From an uncultured Pelagibacteraceae bacterium (GTDB taxonomy: Bacteria > Pseudomonadota > Alphaproteobacteria > Pelagibacterales > Pelagibacteraceae): a stretch of 34,926 bases of DNA. Both the position numbers and the translations under genes were made by a program. Every line of letters begins with the position of its first letter. Positions within the stretch are counted from its first letter, which is position 1. The stretch is taken from contig CACMCJ010000009.1 in NCBI GenBank assembly GCA_902612235.1, positions 1 through 34,926 on the forward strand, written 5' to 3'. Positions 16,318 to 26,930 of the stretch are shown here, one piece after another. The notes under the pieces are model-generated. The model worked only from the letters and a program-made list of their open reading frames with translations. It did not search any database and was not told the DNA's origin.

Positions 16318-16844
16318 ACAATTTACCATTTCAAAATAGACAAAAAGAAATTCCTGAAGAGTTTAAAACTTTAGCAAAAGATTTTGCAGACAAAGGATTT
16401 ATAACAACTTCTTCTGAAAACTTAATTAATTGGGCAAGAACTGGCTCTCTTCATTGGATGACCTTTGGTTTAGCGTGTTGTGCAGTAGAAATGATGCAAA
16501 CATCAATGCCTAGATATGATCTAGAAAGATTTGGTGCAGCTCCTAGAGCATCACCTCGACAATCAGATGTAATGATAGTGGCTGGCACACTAACAAACAA
16601 AATGGCTCCAGCTCTAAGAAAAGTATATGATCAAATGCCTGAACCAAGATATGTAATTTCAATGGGTAGCTGTGCAAATGGTGGCGGGTACTATCATTAT
16701 TCTTATTCAGTTGTAAGAGGTTGCGATAAAATTGTTCCGGTAGATATTTATGTTCCAGGATGTCCTCCATCAGCAGAAGCTTTGCTTTATGGAATTCTTC
16801 AACTCCAAAAAAAAATTAGGAGAGAGGGAACTATTAAAAGATAA
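16308..16844 (+). CDS. nuoB: NADH-quinone oxidoreductase subunit B
   Basis: Start set at the ATG at 16308 because AAGGAG (16295-16300) sits 7 bases upstream; an in-frame ATG at 16287 would add seven residues encoded within nuoA. The product has 178 residues. It carries the N2 iron-sulfur ligands Cys57 and Cys58 (GLACCAVE), Cys122 (MGSCANGG) and Cys152 ([12 protein letters not shown]). N2 is the last cluster in the chain and reduces quinone; the subunit sits at the junction of peripheral and membrane arms. nuoC follows after 7 bases. Confidence 0.96.
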   Translation: MGINNLPFQNRQKEIPEEFKTLAKDFADKGFITTSSENLINWARTGSLHWMTFGLACCAVEMMQTSMPRYDLERFGAAPRASPRQSDVMIVAGTLTNKMAPALRKVYDQMPEPRYVISMGSCANGGGYYHYSYSVVRGCDKIVPVDIYVPGCPPSAEALLYGILQLQKKIRREGTIKR

Positions 16845-16851
16845 AAGATAT

Positions 16852-17469
16852 ATGATAAATAATAATCTACAAACCCTTGAAAAACTTATTAATTCAGAAT
16901 TAGCAAATAAAGTAAAGTTTTCAAGAATTAATAATAACGAATTACTTTTTGAAATTAATAAAGAGGATATTTTAGAAGTTATTCAATTTTTAAAATCAAA
17001 TGACAAATGCAAATTCAAACAACTTATAGATATTGTAGGAGTTGATTATCCTGAGGATGAAAGAAGATTTCAATTAATCTATTTATTCTTATCACATGAA
17101 TATAATTTACGAATTAAACTTCTTATTAAAATTGGAGAAAAACAATCTATCCACTCAGTAGTAAAAATTTTTCCCTCAGCTAACTGGATGGAAAGAGAGG
17201 TATTTGACATGTATGGAATTAAATTTAACAACCATCCAGACCTACGAAGGATTTTAACAGACTATGGTTTTAAAGGTCATCCCTTGAGAAAAGACTTTCC
17301 TTTGACTGGATTTAATGAAGTTAGATATAGTGAAAAAGATAAAAAAGTGATTTATGAGCCGGTAAAACTAGAGCAAAACTATAGAAATTTTGACTTTGAG
17401 AGTCCATGGGAAGGAACTAATTATATTAAAGAAATAAAAAAATCTGAAACAAATGAAAAAAAAAACTAA
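16852..17469 (+). CDS. nuoC: NADH-quinone oxidoreductase subunit C
   Basis: 205 residues from the ATG at 16852; the open frame extends further upstream, but that part overlaps nuoB and is not family-like. Peripheral-arm subunit without cofactors. The family hallmark ([14 protein letters not shown], then [25 protein letters not shown]) is in the second half, and the C-terminus [13 protein letters not shown] is typical. It overlaps nuoD by 17 bases, and the last codons run through an A10 tract (17456-17465) shared with the first codons of nuoD. Confidence 0.96.
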   Translation: MINNNLQTLEKLINSELANKVKFSRINNNELLFEINKEDILEVIQFLKSNDKCKFKQLIDIVGVDYPEDERRFQLIYLFLSHEYNLRIKLLIKIGEKQSIHSVVKIFPSANWMEREVFDMYGIKFNNHPDLRRILTDYGFKGHPLRKDFPLTGFNEVRYSEKDKKVIYEPVKLEQNYRNFDFESPWEGTNYIKEIKKSETNEKKN

Positions 17470-18628
17470 ATCAATGAGCCTGAATTTTGGGCCTCAACAC
17501 CCAGCCGCTCATGGCGTGTTGAGACTTATTTTAGAATTAGATGGTGAAGTAGTTGAAAAAGCTGATCCACATATTGGTTTATTACATAGAGGCACAGAAA
17601 AGTTAATTGAACAAAAAACTTATACGCAAGCTTTACCTTATTTTGATAGATTAGATTATGTAGCTCCAATGAACCAGGAACATGCATTTGCTTTAGCTGC
17701 AGAAAAACTGCTTGATATTGAAGTTCCAATTAGAGCTAAATATATAAGAGTTATTTTTTGTGAAATTGGGAGAATATTAAGTCATATACTTAATGTTACT
17801 ACTCAAGCACTAGACGTAGGTGCTTTAACGCCTTCTTTATGGGGATTTGAAGAAAGAGAAACACTCATGACTTTTTATGAAAGAGCGTCAGGTTCTAGAT
17901 TACATGCAAATTATTTTAGGACAGGAGGAGTTCATCAAGATATTCCATTAAAATTAGTTGATGACATTGAACAATTTTGTAAATCTTTTCCAAAAATTAT
18001 TGATGATCTTGAGGGTTTATTAACTGATAATAGGATTTTTAAACAAAGAAACGTTGATATCGGCATTGTTTCCAAACAAGATGCATTAGATTATAGCTTT
18101 TCTGGAGTGATGCTTAGAGGATCCGGAGTACCTTGGGATTTAAGAAGATCACAACCTTACGAAATTTATAAAGATTTAGATTTTAAGATACCAGTAGGAA
18201 AAAATGGTGACTGTTACGATCGCTATCTTTGTAGGATTGAAGAAATGAGAGAGAGTGTAAAAATAATTTTGCAATGTATTGAGAGATTACCTAAAGGACC
18301 TGTAATTTCGGTAGATGGCAAAATTGCTCCTCCAAAAAGAGACGAACTAAAACAGTCAATGGAAGCATTAATCCATCATTTTAAATTATTTACGGAGGGC
18401 TATAGAGTTCCAAAGGGAAATATTTATTCCGCAGTAGAAGCACCAAAAGGAGAGTTCGGTGTTTATTTAATTTCTGATGGAAGTAATAAACCTTACCGAT
18501 GCAAGATTAGAGCACCAGGTTTTTCTCATTTACAAGCTATGGATTACTTGATTAGAGGCCATATGTTAGCAGATGTACCTGCAGTTCTTGGCTCGTTGGA
18601 TATAGTTTTTGGAGAGGTGGATAGATGA
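17453..18628 (+). CDS. nuoD: NADH-quinone oxidoreductase subunit D
   Basis: 391 residues (the 49-kDa homologue). It forms the quinone pocket together with NuoB. Signatures: [15 protein letters not shown] near the N-terminus with the quinone-contacting His20, [12 protein letters not shown] (40-51) and DRLDYVAPM with Tyr69. The C-terminus [18 protein letters not shown] is canonical, with the usual terminal Asp-Arg. An internal ATG at 17474 ([10 protein letters not shown]) lies 4 bases after the nuoC stop and is an equally plausible start; the seven extra residues are mostly lysine encoded by the A10 tract. Overlaps nuoE by 4 bases. Confidence 0.96.
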   Translation: MKKKTKSMSLNFGPQHPAAHGVLRLILELDGEVVEKADPHIGLLHRGTEKLIEQKTYTQALPYFDRLDYVAPMNQEHAFALAAEKLLDIEVPIRAKYIRVIFCEIGRILSHILNVTTQALDVGALTPSLWGFEERETLMTFYERASGSRLHANYFRTGGVHQDIPLKLVDDIEQFCKSFPKIIDDLEGLLTDNRIFKQRNVDIGIVSKQDALDYSFSGVMLRGSGVPWDLRRSQPYEIYKDLDFKIPVGKNGDCYDRYLCRIEEMRESVKIILQCIERLPKGPVISVDGKIAPPKRDELKQSMEALIHHFKLFTEGYRVPKGNIYSAVEAPKGEFGVYLISDGSNKPYRCKIRAPGFSHLQAMDYLIRGHMLADVPAVLGSLDIVFGEVDR

Positions 18629-19230
18629 GTCTAAAAAAAATTCATGACAATCAACCAGATGATTTTAAGTTTTCTGAAGATAATTTAAAAAAAGCCGAGG
18701 AAATACTTAAAAGATATCCAAAGGAAAATAAAAAAAGTGCCGTAATGCCTTTTCTTTATCTAGCACAAAGACAAAATGATAACTGGATACCTTTATCTGC
18801 AATGAAATATATAGCAAATTATTTATCGATGCCTTACATTTCAGTTTATGAGGTAGCTACATTTTATTCGATGTATAACCTAGCGCCTGTAGGAAAACAT
18901 TTTATTCAAGTTTGCACAACTACTCCTTGTTTACTTCGAGGGGCAGATAAAATCGTTAAATTATGTAAAGAGAAAATTTCACCTAATGAAAATGAGTTAT
19001 CAAGCAAAGGAGATTGCTCTTGGATGGAGGTGGAATGCTTAGGAGCATGCGTTAGCGCTCCAATGATACAAATTAATAATGATTATTACGAGGATCTTGA
19101 TGAAAAAAATACAATTAAGATTTTAGAATCTTTAATTAATGGTAAACCTCTTAAACCAGGTTCTTTTAGGGGTCGTAAAAATACAGCTCCCGAGAATAAA
19201 AAAATAATGAATGGAGAAAAGCATGCTTAA
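18625..19230 (+). CDS. nuoE: NADH-quinone oxidoreductase subunit E
   Basis: 201 residues (24-kDa homologue) of thioredoxin-like fold, part of the NADH-oxidising tip. The N1a [2Fe-2S] ligands are Cys97 and Cys102 ([11 protein letters not shown]) and Cys138 and Cys142 ([15 protein letters not shown]). [20 protein letters not shown] before them is typical. The ATG overlaps the nuoD stop, and GGAG-type Shine-Dalgarno bases (18611-18620) lie in the nuoD end. A Lys/Asn-rich tail of about 25 residues after the domain overlaps the nuoF start. Confidence 0.95.
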   Translation: MSLKKIHDNQPDDFKFSEDNLKKAEEILKRYPKENKKSAVMPFLYLAQRQNDNWIPLSAMKYIANYLSMPYISVYEVATFYSMYNLAPVGKHFIQVCTTTPCLLRGADKIVKLCKEKISPNENELSSKGDCSWMEVECLGACVSAPMIQINNDYYEDLDEKNTIKILESLINGKPLKPGSFRGRKNTAPENKKIMNGEKHA

Positions 19231-20554
19231 ACCTGAAAATAAAATTTTTAAAAATCTCTATAATGAATTTGGATGGGAAATGGAAAATGCAATAAAACGA
19301 GATGATTGGAAAGATACTAAAAATTTGATTTCTAAAGGTAGAGAGTGGATTATAAATGAGATTAAAACATCTGAGCTTAGAGGTAGAGGCGGAGCAGGTT
19401 TTTCAACTGGATTGAAATGGTCATTTGCTCCAAAAGAAGTTGGAAAAAGACCACATTATTTAGTAATTAACGCGGATGAATCTGAGCCAGGCACATGTAA
19501 AGATAGAGATATACTAAGATTTGAACCTCAAAAATTAATAGAGGGTTGTTTAATTGCAGGTTATGCAGTTAACGCACACGTTTGTTACATATATATTAGA
19601 GGAGAATATTTTAATGAAGGAAAAAGATTACAAGAAGCAATTGACCAAGCTTACAAAAAAAAATACTTAGGAAAAAATGCGTGTGAAACTGGTTGGGATT
19701 TTGATATTCATATTCATTACGGAGCGGGAGCTTATATTTGCGGAGAAGAAACAGCCCTTTTAGAAAGTATAGAAGGAAACAAAGGTCAACCAAGATTAAA
19801 ACCCCCGTTTCCTGCATTAGTTGGATTGTATGGTTGCCCAACAATCGTAAATAATGTTGAAACTGTTGCAGTCGTTCCTACAATTCTTCGTAGAGGTGGG
19901 AAGTGGTTTGCATCTATTGGTAAACCCAAAAATACTGGGACTAAAATATTTTGTATTTCAGGAAATGTTAACTTTCCATGTAATGTCGAGGAAGAAATGG
20001 GAATATCTTTAAAAGAACTTATTGAGAAACATGCAGGTGGAGTTACTGGTGGTTGGGACAATCTTCAAGCCGTTATTCCTGGAGGATCATCTATGCCTTT
20101 ATTATCAAAAAAAATTTGTGATACAATAACAATGGATTTTGATACTTTAATTGATAATAAAAGCGGACTTGGAACCGCTGGTATAGTTGTCATTAACAAA
20201 CAGCAAGACATAGTAGCTTCTATGGCTAGAATAGCTAGGTTCTATAAACATGAAAGTTGTGGTCAATGTACGCCTTGTAGAGAGGGAGCCGGTTGGATGT
20301 GGAGAATATTAGATCGAGTAGTAAAAAGAAAAGCTACTTTTAGTGATTTAGATTTACTTTCAGATGTTACTAAGCAAATTGAAGGACATACTATCTGTGC
20401 TTTTGGCGAGGGGTCTGCTTGGCCAGTTCAAGGTTTATTAAGACATTTTAAAAAAGAACTAGAAAGTCGTTGTAGAGAAGAACCTATTATTAAGAAAAAA
20501 ATAAAGAATCCTTATTTAGTTGATCAACATTTATTAGAAAATAAAAATGCCTAA
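19223..20554 (+). CDS. nuoF: NADH-quinone oxidoreductase subunit F
   Basis: 443 residues from the ATG at 19223, which has GGAGA (19213-19217) 5 bases upstream; an ATG at 19211 would add MEKS. It binds NADH, FMN and the N3 [4Fe-4S] cluster and starts electron flow in complex I. The nucleotide/FMN loops are [14 protein letters not shown] (53-66) and [19 protein letters not shown] (168-184). The N3 ligands are Cys346, Cys349 and Cys352 ([12 protein letters not shown]) and Cys392 (HTICAFGEG). Overlaps nuoE and nuoG by 8 bases each. Confidence 0.96.
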   Translation: MLKPENKIFKNLYNEFGWEMENAIKRDDWKDTKNLISKGREWIINEIKTSELRGRGGAGFSTGLKWSFAPKEVGKRPHYLVINADESEPGTCKDRDILRFEPQKLIEGCLIAGYAVNAHVCYIYIRGEYFNEGKRLQEAIDQAYKKKYLGKNACETGWDFDIHIHYGAGAYICGEETALLESIEGNKGQPRLKPPFPALVGLYGCPTIVNNVETVAVVPTILRRGGKWFASIGKPKNTGTKIFCISGNVNFPCNVEEEMGISLKELIEKHAGGVTGGWDNLQAVIPGGSSMPLLSKKICDTITMDFDTLIDNKSGLGTAGIVVINKQQDIVASMARIARFYKHESCGQCTPCREGAGWMWRILDRVVKRKATFSDLDLLSDVTKQIEGHTICAFGEGSAWPVQGLLRHFKKELESRCREEPIIKKKIKNPYLVDQHLLENKNA

Positions 20555-22598
20555 AATTACAATAAACGGTAAAGAAATAGAATTTGAAAAAGGCATGACA
20601 GTATTACAAGCTTGTGAACTTGCTGACGTAGAAATCCCAAGATTTTGTTATCATGAAAAATTATCAATAGCAGGGAATTGTAGAATGTGTTTAGTTGAAA
20701 TGGAAAAATCTCAAAAACCAATCGCTTCATGCGCAATGCCAGCAGCTGAAGGGATGGTAATTAAAACTAATACTCCATTTGTAGAAAAGGCCAGAAAAGG
20801 TGTAATGGAATTTTTATTAGCCAATCATCCATTAGATTGTCCAGTCTGTGATCAAGGTGGAGAATGTGATTTACAAGATCAATCACTGTACTATGGAGTT
20901 GATAAATCTAGATTTGTTGAAAATAAACGACAAGTTAAAGAAAAGTATATGGGTCCACTCATTAAAACTCAAATGACGAGATGTATCCATTGCACAAGGT
21001 GCGTAAGATTTGCGACAGAGGTTGCTGGAGTGCCTGAAATTGGAGCTATTGGCAGAGGTGAAAATATGGAGATCACTACTTACTTAGAAAAATCCATGGA
21101 ATCCGAATTATCAGCAAATGTAATAGATCTTTGTCCAGTTGGAGCTCTAACTTCAAAACCTTATGCATTTGAAGCTAGACCTTGGGAATTAAAAAAAACT
21201 GAGAGCATCGATGTTATGGATGCAGTTGGATCAAATATTAGGGTTGACACTTATAACTGGGAAGTAAAGAGAATTTTACCACGTCTTAATAATGATATTA
21301 ACGAAGAATGGATATCTGATAAAACAAGATATGCTTGTGATGGTCTTTTAAAACAAAGATTAGATGTCCCTTATATTAAAAAAGATAACAAATTACAAAA
21401 ATCAAACTGGGATGAAGCAATAAACATAATTTCAAGTAAAGTGAAAGACTGTAATCCAAATGAAATTGCAGGTCATATTGGAGACATGATTAGTTTAGAA
21501 AATGCACTTGGACTCAAAAAACTTTTCAAGAGTTTTAATAGTAAAAATTTAGAATTTAGGGAAAAAAAATTTTATTTAAACCCAAAAGAAAAGATGAATT
21601 ATATTTTTAATAGTTCGATTAAAGGAATAGAAGAATCGGATTTAATTTTATTAATTGGCACTAACCCAAGATATGAAGCTACTATGCTCAATGCTAGAAT
21701 AAGGAAAACATTTGTAAATAAAAAAGTACCAATCTATTCTATAGGCGACCCTGGCGATTTAACTTATGAATATGAAATAATTGGAAACAAAACTGATGAC
21801 ATTAAAGCATTAATTAATAAAGAAAATCAATTTTCAAAAAAATTTTTAGCATCTAAAAAGCCAATAATTATAATAGGTGAGTCAGCCCTAGAATGTAAAA
21901 GTGGCAAGTATATTTTTGAAGAATTAAAGAACTTCTTAAATAAAAATAAATTTATTACTAAAGATTGGAATGCATTAAATATTTTAGTTCAAAATTCATC
22001 TACTGTTGGAATGATTGATCTTAAAATATTTCCAAATGAAATAAGTGATTATAGTTTTTTTGACGCTCTGAATAATGATAAATTTAAACTTCTCTTTCTT
22101 CTTGGATCAGATAATTTAGATTTTAAAAAAAAGGGAGAATTTGTAGTTTACGTTGGAAGCCACGGTGATAAGGGTGCTGAGATTGCTGATATAATTTTAC
22201 CAAGTGCTGCATATACTGAACAAAATGGTCTATTTATTAATCTAGAGGGAAGAGTTCAAGAATGTAAAAAGGCCTCTTACCCAATAGGTGAAGCAAAAGA
22301 AGAGTGGAAAATCTTTAATTTAATTTGCAAAGACTTACAAATCAATGATGACTCATTAAAATTCGATTCTCTGAGAAAAGAAGCTATAGGCCATATAGCT
22401 AGCTTCTCGAAATTGAATGAACTACCAAATTTTAATTTAAAGCAAAATCAAAAAATTGAATCAGAATTTTTTAGCGAATTCATAAAGATAAGAGATATTA
22501 ATTATTATTTTTCAAACTCAATTTCACGAGCATCAAAAACAATGAGCGAATGCTTTCAAGCAAGACAAAAAATAAAAAAAACTGGAACAGAAAATTAA
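20547..22598 (+). CDS. nuoG: NADH-quinone oxidoreductase subunit G
   Basis: 683 residues (75-kDa homologue). The N-terminal ferredoxin domain binds [2Fe-2S] N1b through Cys34, Cys45, Cys48 and Cys62. N5 has the His-Cys3 set His94, Cys98, Cys101 and Cys107 ([15 protein letters not shown]), and N4 is bound by Cys146, Cys149, Cys152 and Cys196. The remainder (about 220-680) is the degenerate molybdopterin-oxidoreductase fold with no cofactor. The extra N7 cluster motif found in E. coli NuoG is not evident, as in alphaproteobacteria and mitochondria. The middle part is AT-rich and Lys/Asn-rich. The stop overlaps the nuoH ATG by one base (TAATG). Confidence 0.96.
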   Translation: MPKITINGKEIEFEKGMTVLQACELADVEIPRFCYHEKLSIAGNCRMCLVEMEKSQKPIASCAMPAAEGMVIKTNTPFVEKARKGVMEFLLANHPLDCPVCDQGGECDLQDQSLYYGVDKSRFVENKRQVKEKYMGPLIKTQMTRCIHCTRCVRFATEVAGVPEIGAIGRGENMEITTYLEKSMESELSANVIDLCPVGALTSKPYAFEARPWELKKTESIDVMDAVGSNIRVDTYNWEVKRILPRLNNDINEEWISDKTRYACDGLLKQRLDVPYIKKDNKLQKSNWDEAINIISSKVKDCNPNEIAGHIGDMISLENALGLKKLFKSFNSKNLEFREKKFYLNPKEKMNYIFNSSIKGIEESDLILLIGTNPRYEATMLNARIRKTFVNKKVPIYSIGDPGDLTYEYEIIGNKTDDIKALINKENQFSKKFLASKKPIIIIGESALECKSGKYIFEELKNFLNKNKFITKDWNALNILVQNSSTVGMIDLKIFPNEISDYSFFDALNNDKFKLLFLLGSDNLDFKKKGEFVVYVGSHGDKGAEIADIILPSAAYTEQNGLFINLEGRVQECKKASYPIGEAKEEWKIFNLICKDLQINDDSLKFDSLRKEAIGHIASFSKLNELPNFNLKQNQKIESEFFSEFIKIRDINYYFSNSISRASKTMSECFQARQKIKKTGTEN

Positions 22599-23605
22599 TG
22601 ACTGAATATTTATTTATTTTAGGCCAAGAAATTTATAAAATTTTATTTTTACTTATACCAATTTTAGTTTCTGTTGCTATGATTGTTTGGCTTGATAGGA
22701 GAGTCTGGGGGCTGGTTCAAAAAAGAAAAGGACCAAATGTTGTTGGACCTTTTGGATTATTACAAACAATAGCTGATGCATTAAAATATATTTTTAAAGA
22801 AATCATTATACCTGCTAGTGCAAATAAAACAGTATTTATTTTAGCTCCTATTGTTACAATGACCTTAGCCTTGGTCGCCTGGGCAGTTATTCCGATGAGT
22901 GAAAAATTAATTTTGTCAGATATCAACGTTGGCATTTTATATTTATTTGCAGTTTCCTCATTAGGTGTTTATGGAATTATTATGGGCGGCTGGGCTTCCA
23001 ACTCAAAATACCCTTTTTTAGGTGCGATCAGATCAGCTGCTCAAATGGTATCCTATGAAGTTTCTATTGGTATTATTATAATCAATGTACTTCTTTGTGT
23101 AGGATCCTTAAATTTAAAAGATATCGTGATAGCTCAAAAAGAACTTTGGTATGTAGTTCCTTTGTTTCCAATGTTTATAATTTTTTTCATTTCTGCTTTG
23201 GCAGAAACTAATAGACCACCATTTGATTTGCCTGAGGCAGAGGCTGAACTTGTAGCTGGTTATCAAACTGAATATTCAGGGATGATGTATGCAATGTTTT
23301 GGTTAGGCGAATATGCAAATATTTTATTAATGTGTGCAATGGGTTCGATTTTGTTTTTAGGCGGGTGGTTACCTTTAATTGATATTTACCCAATTAATCT
23401 AATACCTGCTCCACTATGGATGATTTTGAAGATTTTATTTTTATTTTTATTATTCGCTTTGGTTAAGGCAATAGTGCCTAGATATAGGTATGACCAACTC
23501 ATGAGGCTAGGTTGGAAAATATTTTTACCTTTTTCTTTAGTTTACTTAGTTTTAACAGCAAGTTTTTTATTTTATTTTGATAAACTACCAACAGGAAATA
23601 TTTAA
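22598..23605 (+). CDS. nuoH: NADH-quinone oxidoreductase subunit H
   Basis: 335 residues from the ATG at 22598 (TAATG overlap with nuoG); an upstream in-frame ATG lies inside nuoG and is not used. Membrane subunit with about eight helices that joins the quinone chamber to the pump modules. Signatures: [22 protein letters not shown] near residues 32-53 and the acidic loop [26 protein letters not shown] near 205-230. The start was chosen because [13 protein letters not shown] leads straight into helix 1. The end overlaps nuoI by one base. Confidence 0.96.
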   Translation: MTEYLFILGQEIYKILFLLIPILVSVAMIVWLDRRVWGLVQKRKGPNVVGPFGLLQTIADALKYIFKEIIIPASANKTVFILAPIVTMTLALVAWAVIPMSEKLILSDINVGILYLFAVSSLGVYGIIMGGWASNSKYPFLGAIRSAAQMVSYEVSIGIIIINVLLCVGSLNLKDIVIAQKELWYVVPLFPMFIIFFISALAETNRPPFDLPEAEAELVAGYQTEYSGMMYAMFWLGEYANILLMCAMGSILFLGGWLPLIDIYPINLIPAPLWMILKILFLFLLFALVKAIVPRYRYDQLMRLGWKIFLPFSLVYLVLTASFLFYFDKLPTGNI

Positions 23606-24090
23606 TGAATATTTCAAGAATATTTAAAACAATTTTTTTAGTTGAATTTATTCAAGGTTTATTCATGGCTATTAAAGAATTATTTAAAAAATCAAAGACT
23701 ATTAACTATCCTTTTGAAAAAGGTTCAATTAGTCCTCGTATGAGAGGTGAACACGCATTACGAAGATACCCTAATGGAGAAGAAAGATGCATTGCATGCA
23801 AATTATGCGAAGCAGTTTGCCCGGCTCAAGCAATAACTATCGAGTCTACCGAAAGAACTGATGGGAGCAGAAAAACTACAAGGTATGATATAGACATGTT
23901 AAAATGTATCTACTGTGGTTTATGTCAGGAGTCCTGTCCAGTCGATGCCATAGTTCAAGGACCTAATTTTGAATTTGCAACAGAGACTAGAGAGGAACTT
24001 TATTATAATAAACAAAAATTACTAGATAATGGCGACAGATGGGAAGCTGTCCTAGAAAAAAATCTTAAATTGGATAAGCCATATAAATAG
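23605..24090 (+). CDS. nuoI: NADH-quinone oxidoreductase subunit I
   Basis: 161 residues (TYKY homologue), an 8Fe ferredoxin carrying clusters N6a and N6b between NuoG and NuoB. The two Cys4 sets are Cys62/65/68/72 with a following CPA, and Cys101/104/107/111 with CPVDAI. The N-terminal amphipathic helix (about 1-30) and [18 protein letters not shown] precede the first cluster as usual. ATG overlaps the nuoH stop (TAATG), and nuoJ begins at the base after the stop. Confidence 0.97.
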   Translation: MNISRIFKTIFLVEFIQGLFMAIKELFKKSKTINYPFEKGSISPRMRGEHALRRYPNGEERCIACKLCEAVCPAQAITIESTERTDGSRKTTRYDIDMLKCIYCGLCQESCPVDAIVQGPNFEFATETREELYYNKQKLLDNGDRWEAVLEKNLKLDKPYK

Positions 24091-24717
24091 ATGATAGCTC
24101 ACTCAATATTTTTTTATTTCTTTTCAGTAATTGCAATTTTTTCTTCTTTGATGGTCATCACCTCAAGAAGTACTGTTAATTCAGTCTTTTTTCTTATTTT
24201 AGATTTTATATCAGTAGGCTGCTTATTCATAATGGTTGGTGCTGAATTTTTAGGGATGATAATTTTAATTGTTTATGTTGGAGCTGTTGCTGTTTTATTT
24301 TTATTTGTAGTAATGATGCTTAATGTTGCTGAACAAAAGCAATCATGGTTTATCGGAAAGAAATCTACTCATATACCTACAGGTTTAATTGTAAGTGTAT
24401 TGATTTTTTTAGAATTATTAGTAGTTGTAGGTGGTTGGAAATATAAGGACAATTTGATGACAAGCAGCTCACTTTCTTTATCAAATATATCTAACACACA
24501 TCAACTAGGATTAGTTATGTACACTGATTATATTCTTTACTTTCAGTTAGCAGGTGTAATTCTTTTATTATCAATGATTGGTGCAATTTTGTTAACATTC
24601 AGAAAAAGACCTGGGTTAAAAAGACAAGATTATTTTAAACAAATTTCAAGAGATCCTTCTTCTTCAATAGAGCTTAAAGAGGTTCAATCAAACAAGGGAG
24701 TAAAAATAGATGATTGA
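24091..24717 (+). CDS. nuoJ: NADH-quinone oxidoreductase subunit J
   Basis: 208 residues with five predicted membrane helices (about 4-23, 28-48, 53-76, 92-112, 145-170) and a charged C-terminal tail of about 35 residues. The helix-3 motif [26 protein letters not shown], with the interruption that forms a pi-bulge in solved structures, is clear. It couples quinone chemistry to the antiporter-like pumps. Directly follows nuoI and overlaps nuoK by 8 bases. Confidence 0.95.
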   Translation: MIAHSIFFYFFSVIAIFSSLMVITSRSTVNSVFFLILDFISVGCLFIMVGAEFLGMIILIVYVGAVAVLFLFVVMMLNVAEQKQSWFIGKKSTHIPTGLIVSVLIFLELLVVVGGWKYKDNLMTSSSLSLSNISNTHQLGLVMYTDYILYFQLAGVILLLSMIGAILLTFRKRPGLKRQDYFKQISRDPSSSIELKEVQSNKGVKIDD

Positions 24718-25021
24718 AATTGGATTAGGTCATTATTTAACTTTAGGAGCTATTATATTCTTTTTAGGGGTGATGGGAATCTTTTTAAACAGAAAAAATG
24801 TAATTGTTATATTAATGTCTATTGAACTTATTCTCTTAGCAGTAAATATCAATTTAATTTCATTTTCTATATTTTCTGGAAATATAGTTGGTCAAGTTTT
24901 TACAATGCTAACATTGACGGTTGCAGCAGCGGAAGCGGCAATAGGATTAGCAATAATTGTTATATATTACAGAAATAAAGGATCAATTAGAGTTGAAGAT
25001 ATTCATGGGATGAAAGGATAA
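24710..25021 (+). CDS. nuoK: NADH-quinone oxidoreductase subunit K
   Basis: 103 residues with three membrane helices, the homologue of mitochondrial ND4L. The two membrane glutamates needed for pumping are Glu39 ([11 protein letters not shown]) and Glu75 ([12 protein letters not shown]), 36 residues apart as in E. coli (36/72). A GGGAG Shine-Dalgarno lies in the nuoJ end. nuoL begins at the base after the stop. Confidence 0.96.
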   Translation: MIEIGLGHYLTLGAIIFFLGVMGIFLNRKNVIVILMSIELILLAVNINLISFSIFSGNIVGQVFTMLTLTVAAAEAAIGLAIIVIYYRNKGSIRVEDIHGMKG

Positions 25022-26929
25022 ATGGCATATACAATAATCTTTTTGCCATTGTTAGGATCAATTATAGGTTACGTGGGAAAATCTTTTACAAAGAATTTTT
25101 CTGAAGTCACTACAAGCATTTTTGTAATTATTGCAGCAATTTTATCACTTTTTGTATTTTGGGACGGAATACAAAATGATAATTATGGAAACTATAAGAT
25201 TTTTGAGTGGATTAGTTCTGGCAATTTTATAGCGAATTGGTCAATTAATATTGATCCATTAAGTTCAGTTATGTTAGTTGTTGTGACTTTAATTTCTTCG
25301 CTAGTTCATATTTATTCAATTGGTTACATGAGTCATGATCCTCATAAACCAAGATTTATGTCTTATCTTTCTCTATTTACTTTTTCAATGCTTGTTCTTG
25401 TAGTTTCCGACAATTTTTTGCAATTATTTTTTGGTTGGGAGGGTGTTGGTCTATGTTCTTATTTGCTTATAGGTTTTTGGTATAAAAAAGAAGCAGCTAA
25501 TAATGCTGCTATAAAAGCATTTATAGTTAACAGAGTTGGAGACTTTGGTTTAGCAGTAGGGATATTTTTAATTTTTTTTTATTTTGGCACTATTAACTTT
25601 AATGAAGTTTTTCAACTTGTCCCTCAATTTGCTGAAAAAAATTTTGTATTTTTTGGAGCTGAAATTAACTTAATAACATTAATATGTTTTTTTCTTTTTA
25701 TTGGAGCTATGGGTAAGTCAGCTCAATTTTTACTTCATACTTGGCTGCCTGATGCAATGGAAGGACCAACTCCAGTTTCAGCTCTAATTCATGCCGCGAC
25801 CATGGTAACTGCTGGAGTTTTTTTAGTAGTAAAATGCTCACCAATATTCGAATTTTCACAGACTGCTTTAAATTTAATCACAGTTATTGGGATGATAACT
25901 GCTATATTTGCTGCATCTGTTGCTTTAGTCCAAAACGATATTAAAAAAATTGTAGCTTACTCGACTTGTAGTCAGTTAGGTTACATGTTTTTCGCAGCAG
26001 GTATCGGAGCTTATCATGTTGCTATGTTTCACCTATTTACTCATGCTTTTTTCAAAGCTTTATTATTTTTAGGATCAGGTTCGGTAATACACGCATTTAA
26101 AGATGAACAGGATATTAGAAAGATGGGAGGAATAAGGAAAAGACTTCCTTACACTTATTCTTTTATGTTAATAGGGACTTTAGCTTTAACTGGATTTCCT
26201 TTACTTTCAGGCTTCTATTCAAAAGATGCAATAATTGAATTTGCTTATCTTAGCGAATCTATTCTAGGTAATTATGCAATAGCGATTGGTATATTTACTG
26301 CATTTTTAACAGCAATATACTCTTGGAGACTATTTTTTAAAACATTTCATGGAACTTATAATAATAAAATTGTACCGATTGAAAAAACTCATGAGTCGCC
26401 ATTGCTTATGCTCATTCCTTTATTCTTACTTAGCATAGGTGCTATTACAGCAGGATTTGTTTTTAAAGAAATTTTTATTGGACATAATGGAGATGATTTT
26501 TGGAAGTCTTCAATCTTTTTCCTTGAAAAAATAAGTCATGATAAAATACCCTTATGGTTTTTGTTAATTACACCTACGATTGTTGTAATTGCAATACCAT
26601 TATCTTTTTACTACTTCATTTTAAACACAAAAGTTTTAGAAGAAATTAAAATTACCAATCTACCATTATATAATTTTTTATTAAATAAATGGTATATTGA
26701 TGATTTTTACGAAATAGTTTTTGTTACACCAGCTAAAAAAATTGGCTCTTTCTTATGGAAAAAAGGTGATGAAGGAACTATTGATAGATTTGGTCCAGAT
26801 GGAATTTCAAGAATAATAAAAGTAATTTCTGACAAAGCAGGTCGTTTTCAAACAGGATTTATTTATGATTACGCTTTTGTAATGTTAATTGGTTTATCAA
26901 TTTTATTAACCTATTTGATATTAAATTAA
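25022..26929 (+). CDS. nuoL: NADH-quinone oxidoreductase subunit L
   Basis: 635-residue antiporter-like subunit at the far end of the membrane arm. It has 14 core helices, plus the lateral helix and terminal anchor expected of NuoL (about 540-635). The key charged residues are visible: Glu140 in GWEGVGLCSYLLIG, Asp174 in NRVGDFGL, the Lys in AMGKSAQFLLHTWLPDAMEGPTPVSA and a later FFKALLFLGSGSVIHA. An AAAGGA (25014-25019) close to the ATG may serve as ribosome-binding site. A single base separates it from nuoM. Confidence 0.97.
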   Translation: MAYTIIFLPLLGSIIGYVGKSFTKNFSEVTTSIFVIIAAILSLFVFWDGIQNDNYGNYKIFEWISSGNFIANWSINIDPLSSVMLVVVTLISSLVHIYSIGYMSHDPHKPRFMSYLSLFTFSMLVLVVSDNFLQLFFGWEGVGLCSYLLIGFWYKKEAANNAAIKAFIVNRVGDFGLAVGIFLIFFYFGTINFNEVFQLVPQFAEKNFVFFGAEINLITLICFFLFIGAMGKSAQFLLHTWLPDAMEGPTPVSALIHAATMVTAGVFLVVKCSPIFEFSQTALNLITVIGMITAIFAASVALVQNDIKKIVAYSTCSQLGYMFFAAGIGAYHVAMFHLFTHAFFKALLFLGSGSVIHAFKDEQDIRKMGGIRKRLPYTYSFMLIGTLALTGFPLLSGFYSKDAIIEFAYLSESILGNYAIAIGIFTAFLTAIYSWRLFFKTFHGTYNNKIVPIEKTHESPLLMLIPLFLLSIGAITAGFVFKEIFIGHNGDDFWKSSIFFLEKISHDKIPLWFLLITPTIVVIAIPLSFYYFILNTKVLEEIKITNLPLYNFLLNKWYIDDFYEIVFVTPAKKIGSFLWKKGDEGTIDRFGPDGISRIIKVISDKAGRFQTGFIYDYAFVMLIGLSILLTYLILN

Positions 26930-26930
26930 A

